A DNA stretch of 64,000 nt from Deltaproteobacteria bacterium (lineage in GTDB: Bacteria; Acidobacteriota; Thermoanaerobaculia; Multivoradales; JAHZIX01). The translations under genes and the position numbers were made by a program. Shown one piece after another: positions 59,541 through 64,000 of the stretch; the stretch's first letter is position 1; every line of letters begins with the position of its first letter. The notes below the pieces were generated by a model. The model saw only the letters and a program-made list of their open reading frames with translations, did not search any database and had not been told where the DNA came from. The DNA lies in assembly GCA_022601195.1 (NCBI GenBank), contig JAHZIX010000045.1:248001-312000 (forward strand). Reading direction: 5' to 3'.

Positions 59541-59990
59541 GTTGTTTCGAGGACCGCTTCTGAAGCAGGCCAACCTTCCGCCGGTCTCCTCTTGCCTTGC
59601 AAGCTCTCCCAAGTCCAACTCCTGCTAACTTTGATCTGGAGCGATCGCCTCGCGACGGTCTCACCAGTAGGGGTGATTTTTCCGGCCAAAGCCCGATATC
59701 GTGGAATCGCCCCACTGTGGAGTGGGCACAGCAGATCGGCAATGGTAATGGGACATTACTTGTCCAGAAACTAGGCTTCTCACGCCAGCACCCACCGTCG
59801 GATTCCCAGCAAGTTTCCAGCAAGAGCCCTCCTCCCGCCGACCCCGCATCTCGACCGCTAACCACCTTAATATCAATACTTACAGGTCGTTGAAGAATTG
59901 AGTCGCCGGATATCCGTTACCCCAATCACCCTACCAATTGCTTATAGTGAGCCGAGTTCGCTTACTAACCAAACGACTGGAGGCATCTGC
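59541..59990. other. 450-base gap between recombinase and ABC transporter genes
   Basis: No gene is supported. The base composition changes here towards AT. CTTATAGTG near 59943 is a possible -10 before the lipoprotein gene. This is the natural place for an element boundary, but no repeat matching the tRNA 3' end was found. Confidence 0.4.
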
Positions 59991-61010
59991 ATGCAACGCT
60001 TTGAGAACACCATTTGTCGGGCCGCTCTCTCGATTCTGCTGGTGGTCAGTGCTCTTCTCTCGGCGTGTGCCGAGCCTAGCCTTAAGGACGAATCCGCGCT
60101 TCGCAAAGTCACCATATGCCAATGGGGGCAGGCATTGATCTACCTTCCCCTGTATATCGCTATGCAGGAAGGCTTTTTCGAAGACGAAGGGCTCGATGTC
60201 ACACTCACTAATGGAGGCGCCGATGATCTTACCTGGGCTGCGGTCATTAGCGGCAGTGCACAGTTCGGTGTAGCCGACCCAACAATGATCGCGGTGCAGT
60301 CAGAACAAGGAGGTGTCCCTGGGCGCATGGTGGCTACGGTGGTTGGTCGAGTCGCTTTCTGGGCGATTTCCCTCGACTCGGCGGCTGAAGAGATTACTAA
60401 GCCCGAAGACTTCCGCGGCCACACTGTCGCGGCCTTTCGGTTCCCGAACACCGCGAACGCCTTGGCTCTAAGAACTTTCCAGAAGGCGAGATTAGAACTA
60501 GGGAAGGATGTCAGCATCGTGCCTGTCGACTACGGGGCCGTCCTGGCCCAACTTCTGCGCGGTGAGGCGAGCTTAGCGATGGTGCTTGAGCCTGCAGCCT
60601 CTTTAGCAGAAGCCGAGGGGGCGAAAGTCGTGTACTCATATGCTGAGGATTGGGGAGAGTTTGCGTTCACTGGTCTGACGACAACCGAGGAGCTCATTCA
60701 GAAAGATCCGGCTCTCGTTCAAGCTGTCGTCAATGCTCTTCAGCGCGCAGTACGGCTCGCTCACACCGACCTTGAGCGAGCCGTTGAAAACGGCATCCGC
60801 GCGTTCCCCGACCTTAGCCCTGACGTGATCGAAACCGCCGTAAAGCGCATGCTGGATGAAGGCACTCTCCCCGCTCACGTCACACCATCACTAGAGGGTT
60901 GGAATCGAGCCATAGAAGTAAACATTGAGGTCGGTAAGCTGCGGCAGGCGCCGGACCCGCAAAAGATGCTTGACGACTCCTTCGCCCTCCGCGCAGTAAG
61001 TTCGGAATAG
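59991..61010 (+). CDS. ABC transporter substrate-binding lipoprotein (NMT1/SsuA type)
   Basis: 339 residues. A lipoprotein signal (AALSILLVVSALLSAC, lipobox LSAC) precedes an NMT1/SsuA-type binding fold: WGQALIYLPLYIAMQEGFFEDEGLDV, AVISGSAQFGVADPTMIAV, and DYGAVLAQLLRGEASLAMVLEPAAS. Such proteins bring sulfonates, nitrate, pyrimidines or similar small molecules to their permease. Ligand not determinable. GGAGG before ATG 59991 rules out the longer frame. The next two genes supply ATPase and permease. Confidence 0.88.
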   Translation: MQRFENTICRAALSILLVVSALLSACAEPSLKDESALRKVTICQWGQALIYLPLYIAMQEGFFEDEGLDVTLTNGGADDLTWAAVISGSAQFGVADPTMIAVQSEQGGVPGRMVATVVGRVAFWAISLDSAAEEITKPEDFRGHTVAAFRFPNTANALALRTFQKARLELGKDVSIVPVDYGAVLAQLLRGEASLAMVLEPAASLAEAEGAKVVYSYAEDWGEFAFTGLTTTEELIQKDPALVQAVVNALQRAVRLAHTDLERAVENGIRAFPDLSPDVIETAVKRMLDEGTLPAHVTPSLEGWNRAIEVNIEVGKLRQAPDPQKMLDDSFALRAVSSE

Positions 61011-61021
61011 GCAAGAGGGCC

Positions 61022-61816
61022 GTGAGGGTGTCGACTGGTCTAATCATAGAAAATCTCAGTGTCTTGCTAGGCGACCTGCCGGTTCTCGAAAATTTCTCGA
61101 TTGCCGTAGAGAAAGGCGAGATCCTCGCGATTCTTGGGCCGTCCGGATGCGGGAAGACAACACTACTGAATGTCGTCAGCGGACTCCAGGAGCCAACTCA
61201 TGGCCACCTTGATCTAGGCGGAAATCCAATCGGCTCGCGCCTAGGCCAATCCGCATACATGTATCAGGAGGATCGCCTGCTGCCCTGGAGAACTGTCAAA
61301 GAAAACGCCCTCCTCGCCTCTGAGTTTGAGAAAAACAGTAGACGTCGCAAGTCATCTGCCCTGCGCTCCTTGCGGCTTCTCAAGGAACTCGATCTTGCGA
61401 CCTTTCACCATCACTACCCCAAGACAATCTCGGGAGGGATGAGTCGACGAGTTGCTCTTTCAAGGACACTCAGTGTGAAAAGGTCGGTGTATTTGTTCGA
61501 CGAGCCTCTTAGTGGGCTCGATTACCAACTCAGATTGCGAGTTGAGGAGGTGATTTTTAGAGAGCTTTCTACACAAGGTGCTACCGCACTCATTGTGACT
61601 CACGATATCGAAACAGCCCTTGCATTGGCGGATCGAATAATACTGCTAGCGCCACGACCTACGTTCATACAGAGAGCCTTGGACTGTGGCCTTGCTCGCC
61701 ATTCCAACTCTACTGTAGACGCAAGAAAGCGATCAGGCTTCTCCAAACTATTCCTTGAAATTCTAGGACACTTCGACGAAATGAGCGACGGTAGTGAAAG
61801 TAATAGACCTGCTTAA
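61022..61816 (+). CDS. ABC transporter ATP-binding protein (SsuB/TauB type)
   Basis: 264 residues. Walker A GPSGCGKTTLLNVV, Q loop YMYQEDRLLPWRTVKENALL (the form typical of SsuB/TauB/ThiZ importers), signature TISGGMSRRVALSRTL, Walker B SVYLFDEPLSGLD and the switch His in IVTHDIETALALADR. It powers import with the neighbouring permease. GTG start after AGAGGG. The 3' end overlaps the permease gene by 23 bases. Less GC-rich than the core genes. Confidence 0.9.
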   Translation: MRVSTGLIIENLSVLLGDLPVLENFSIAVEKGEILAILGPSGCGKTTLLNVVSGLQEPTHGHLDLGGNPIGSRLGQSAYMYQEDRLLPWRTVKENALLASEFEKNSRRRKSSALRSLRLLKELDLATFHHHYPKTISGGMSRRVALSRTLSVKRSVYLFDEPLSGLDYQLRLRVEEVIFRELSTQGATALIVTHDIETALALADRIILLAPRPTFIQRALDCGLARHSNSTVDARKRSGFSKLFLEILGHFDEMSDGSESNRPA

Positions 61817-62555
61817 GGGGACTTCGGCACTGAGAGTCAGTCCCTTGATCATACTCCTGATCCTCTGGGAAGTCGCAGCCCGCACTGTGGAACGATTTGC
61901 CTTCTTCTACGGAGCTCCTTCGAGAATCCTTTCAAACCTTGTAGCCAAAACCGCTGACGGTTCTTTGATCGTAGATACTGGAATAACGGCGACCGAGATT
62001 CTTGTCGGCTTCGTACTCGGGAACCTGGTCGGCTCTCTGCTCGGGCTCAGCTTTTGGTATGAGCCAAGAGTAGCCTACCTGGTTCGACCCTACGTAGTAG
62101 TGATCGGGTCGATACCCGTCCTGGCGCTGGCACCTATCATCATAATTTGGTTCGGAATAGGAATCTGGGCAAAGATAATTGTAGTTGCGCTCTCGACCGT
62201 AGCTGTCGCAACTACTCAAGCCTTCACTGGAGCAGAGAATGCTGACCCAAAACACATACAGCTACTCGCATCCTATGGCTCGTCACGGTCAACCATATTT
62301 AGAAAGGTTGTCATTCCCTCCAGTATGACATGGTTGTTTGCCGCGTATAAACTGAACGTCGGAACGGCCATTCTCGGAGCATTTATTGCAGAGTTCATTG
62401 CGGCCGAAGCAGGCCTAGGAAACCTGATCATCCGGTCGATGGGCCTATTTGACACTTCGATGGTACTTACAGGTGTCTTAGTACTCTGCTTCTTATCTCT
62501 AGCAATAACCGATGTCGTTGGAAGAGTTCAAAGGAGAGTCATGCCATGGACCTAG
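61794..62555 (+). CDS. ABC transporter permease (SsuC type)
   Basis: 253 residues with six membrane helices. The importer loop that contacts the ATPase is LLASYGSSRSTIFRKVVIPSSMTWLFA, and the family block AFIAEFIAAEAGLGNLI follows. The start is GTG at 61794, inside the ATPase gene. Its 3' end overlaps the next unknown gene by 10 bases, so the transporter and unknown gene are co-expressed. Confidence 0.9.
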   Translation: MKVIDLLKGTSALRVSPLIILLILWEVAARTVERFAFFYGAPSRILSNLVAKTADGSLIVDTGITATEILVGFVLGNLVGSLLGLSFWYEPRVAYLVRPYVVVIGSIPVLALAPIIIIWFGIGIWAKIIVVALSTVAVATTQAFTGAENADPKHIQLLASYGSSRSTIFRKVVIPSSMTWLFAAYKLNVGTAILGAFIAEFIAAEAGLGNLIIRSMGLFDTSMVLTGVLVLCFLSLAITDVVGRVQRRVMPWT

Positions 62556-63268
62556 GGTCGCAGGTCTCAACGGGCGTCTCTAGCGTTCCAGCTGGGCTTG
62601 GTCTCAGTCGGCGCTCTTTTCTTCGCGCCCCAATACCAAGCCCCGGTGAAGTAATATGCACTGCTCAGGAGTCCCTAGAAGACTGCGGCCGAGTTCACCT
62701 AGTGGCCTTCTGGGGTATCGGACTCAAGGAAGGGGCGAACGGCGAAGAGCGGAGATCCTTCGCGCATCTAAAGCTCCTCTGTAGCACTGTTGGAGCAGCC
62801 TTCTGCGCTCCAACCAGACTTTCTCTGCTTTTCGCCGATACCCACGCTCACGTGAATCAGATCCCTGCTGACATTTGCCAACTCTATCGTGAAGATATTG
62901 CAAGGCTGGCGAGCGATTTTCAGTTTGAACTAGTCTTACTCTCGACAATACCGAGAATGCCGAACCCTGAACTAGGGACTACGAATCTCCCTCCCAAGGT
63001 TTTCGAGAGGAAGACGCGCTACATACGGGCGGCCGAGAAGTTTGGGAGCCGGGAAACCGCAAGAGAAAGAGTTGAGCGCTACGTTCGGCTTCGGCTAGCT
63101 GAGAGAGGACCGATCAAATCATCGTTTCCTAACGCCATTCTCCTTAGCGGCGATCGGCCTTCCGATTCCTTTCTACTTCCCAATCTTTCGACTGTTTTTG
63201 TTTACTTTGGTGGACCTGGTAGCAATCATAAGCCGTGGCTTTCTCGGCCCATGGGAGGCCCGGAGTAA
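62546..63268 (+). CDS. Unknown protein between ABC transporter and asparagine-synthetase-like gene
   Basis: 240 residues. AGGAGAG before the ATG lies in the permease gene. Soluble, with a block LSLLFADTHAHVNQIPADICQLYREDIARLA (about 90-120) and GFEL-like text (DFQFELVLLSTI), then a positively charged helical region (ETARERVERYVRLRLAERG) and ILLSGDRPSDSF. The DTHAHVN motif could bind a metal or substrate. I do not recognise the family. Overlap with the permease and with the amidotransferase gene (TAATG) suggests one pathway, for example making or processing a small molecule that the transporter handles. Confidence 0.6.
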   Translation: MDLGSQVSTGVSSVPAGLGLSRRSFLRAPIPSPGEVICTAQESLEDCGRVHLVAFWGIGLKEGANGEERRSFAHLKLLCSTVGAAFCAPTRLSLLFADTHAHVNQIPADICQLYREDIARLASDFQFELVLLSTIPRMPNPELGTTNLPPKVFERKTRYIRAAEKFGSRETARERVERYVRLRLAERGPIKSSFPNAILLSGDRPSDSFLLPNLSTVFVYFGGPGSNHKPWLSRPMGGPE

Positions 63269-64000
63269 TGTGTGGAATTGCAGCCGCTTTTCGTTGCGAG
63301 GGGGCTGCGAAAAGGGTCGAAGCTATGCTTGGGCTACTACGGCACCGCGGCGACCAAGATGATCCGATTCTTTCACTCCCTCCAAGGACTGCTCTGGGAA
63401 CCCGCCGACTGAAGATCCTTGATCGGAAACGCGCGATTCAGCCTATGTGGTCTTTTGACGGTCGTTTTGCTGTGGTTTTGAATGGCCAAATATATAATTT
63501 TCGACAGCTTCGTCATGAGCTTTCGATAAATGGGGCCGCTTTTCACACTGATAGCGATACGGAAGTCGTTGCCAACGCCTTAGCACTCTGGGGACCATCA
63601 GCTATCGAGCGCTTTCGAGGGATGTTTGCGTTCGTTGCAATCGATTACCTCGATCAATCTCTGATCGCTGCAAGGGACCCCTTTGGTATCAAGCCTCTAT
63701 ACTTCAGTAGGTCAGGTGAGGGGCTACTCTTCGCGTCAGAGATCTCAGCCTTATTGAAAGGTTCCACAAATGCCATCCTTGAAGAGGTCCGTCCTGGCCA
63801 CATCCTTACCGATGGTGTTCTTCAACCCTATACTCCTAGGGTTGAGGGGCAATTGGGCTGCGACAATAGTCTTTCTCTGAACGCGAGGTATCTCTACCGC
63901 CTTCTTCATCGAGCTGTCAAGGAACGCCTACCAGACAGGCTGCCCTGTGCGGTCTTCTTTAGCGGGGGCATTGACAGCACGCTCGTTCTACATGCCGCTC
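63268..64000 (+). CDS. Asparagine-synthetase-like amidotransferase (3' truncated)
   Basis: The first 244 residues are visible; the gene runs off the window. It begins MCGIAAAF, so Cys2 is the glutaminase nucleophile of class II amidotransferases. RHRGDQDD, LGTRRLKILD, VVLNGQIYNFRQLRHEL, DSDTEVV and ARDPFGIKPLYF follow, and the synthetase domain starts with the PP-loop VFFSGGIDSTL at the end. This is the AsnB plan. Such enzymes make asparagine or amidate other acids in natural-product pathways. The start overlaps the preceding stop as TAATG. Confidence 0.9.
   Translation, partial: MCGIAAAFRCEGAAKRVEAMLGLLRHRGDQDDPILSLPPRTALGTRRLKILDRKRAIQPMWSFDGRFAVVLNGQIYNFRQLRHELSINGAAFHTDSDTEVVANALALWGPSAIERFRGMFAFVAIDYLDQSLIAARDPFGIKPLYFSRSGEGLLFASEISALLKGSTNAILEEVRPGHILTDGVLQPYTPRVEGQLGCDNSLSLNARYLYRLLHRAVKERLPDRLPCAVFFSGGIDSTLVLHAA

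Overview
This 64 kb window reads as one contig of a GC-rich bacterial chromosome. Three things point, by inference only, to the Acidobacteriota (Thermoanaerobaculia-like): the bacillithiol genes; the secreted proteins with a conserved 'CSVNGHxWVF...ITDTAAF' tail; and a long PDZ-TPR-CHAT protein beside a sigma-like gene and a membrane-anchored partner. No rRNA, CRISPR array, insertion sequence or prophage was seen. RNA genes are tRNA-Leu(GAG), tRNA-Arg(ACG) and tmRNA.

Layout. 1-3.3 kb: truncated NosR/NapH-type ferredoxin membrane protein, spermidine-synthase-like protein, TMEM43-like protein. 3.4-11.4 kb: a CHAT locus. It holds a sigma-like gene and membrane partner, a secreted eight-cysteine protein in three copies (two intact, one dead), a CHAT-domain fragment and the full CHAT protein. 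11.6-14.5 kb: quinone oxidoreductase-GNAT fusion, an OsmC protein with an in-frame TGA at the usual redox-cysteine position (probable selenoprotein) and a divergent MarR. 14.9-16.8 kb: two tandem secreted paralogues. 16.8-28.7 kb: glutaminase, phosphodiesterase-like membrane protein, pyrF, two signal peptidases I, a ComEA/pseudopilin pair with a sigma-54-like promoter, cutA, mtnA, tmRNA, yidD and small membrane proteins. 28.8-33.6 kb: a tightly overlapping bacillithiol operon (methyltransferase-bshC-bshB1-bshA-yigZ) whose methyltransferase may make N-methyl-bacillithiol. 33.7-39.6 kb: dus, DUF971, SRPBCC/GyrI-like, mobA, tRNA-Leu, secG, tpiA, gap. 40.1-43.9 kb: histidine kinase/NtrC pair with sigma-54-like promoters before the pair and before a secreted acidic His-rich protein. 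43.9-49.4 kb: tsaD, NYN-domain protein, deoxynucleoside kinase, thiG, small secreted and DUF1036-like proteins.

From tRNA-Arg at 49.5 kb the content becomes accessory: a RadC-like protein, then a compact operon of N6-adenine methyltransferase, double-GHKL (MORC/Hsp90-like plus histidine-kinase-like) ATPase, receiver-domain protein and unknown protein, then small conserved proteins and a tyrosine recombinase. The four-gene operon looks like a defence or modification system that borrows two-component signalling. It is the best candidate here for an undescribed system, with the CHAT/Cys-rich cassette and the OsmC selenoprotein also notable. From 60 kb to the end, a visibly less GC-rich stretch carries an SsuABC-type ABC transporter, an unknown protein and a truncated asparagine-synthetase-like gene, all overlapping or closely spaced, possibly a small-molecule biosynthesis locus.
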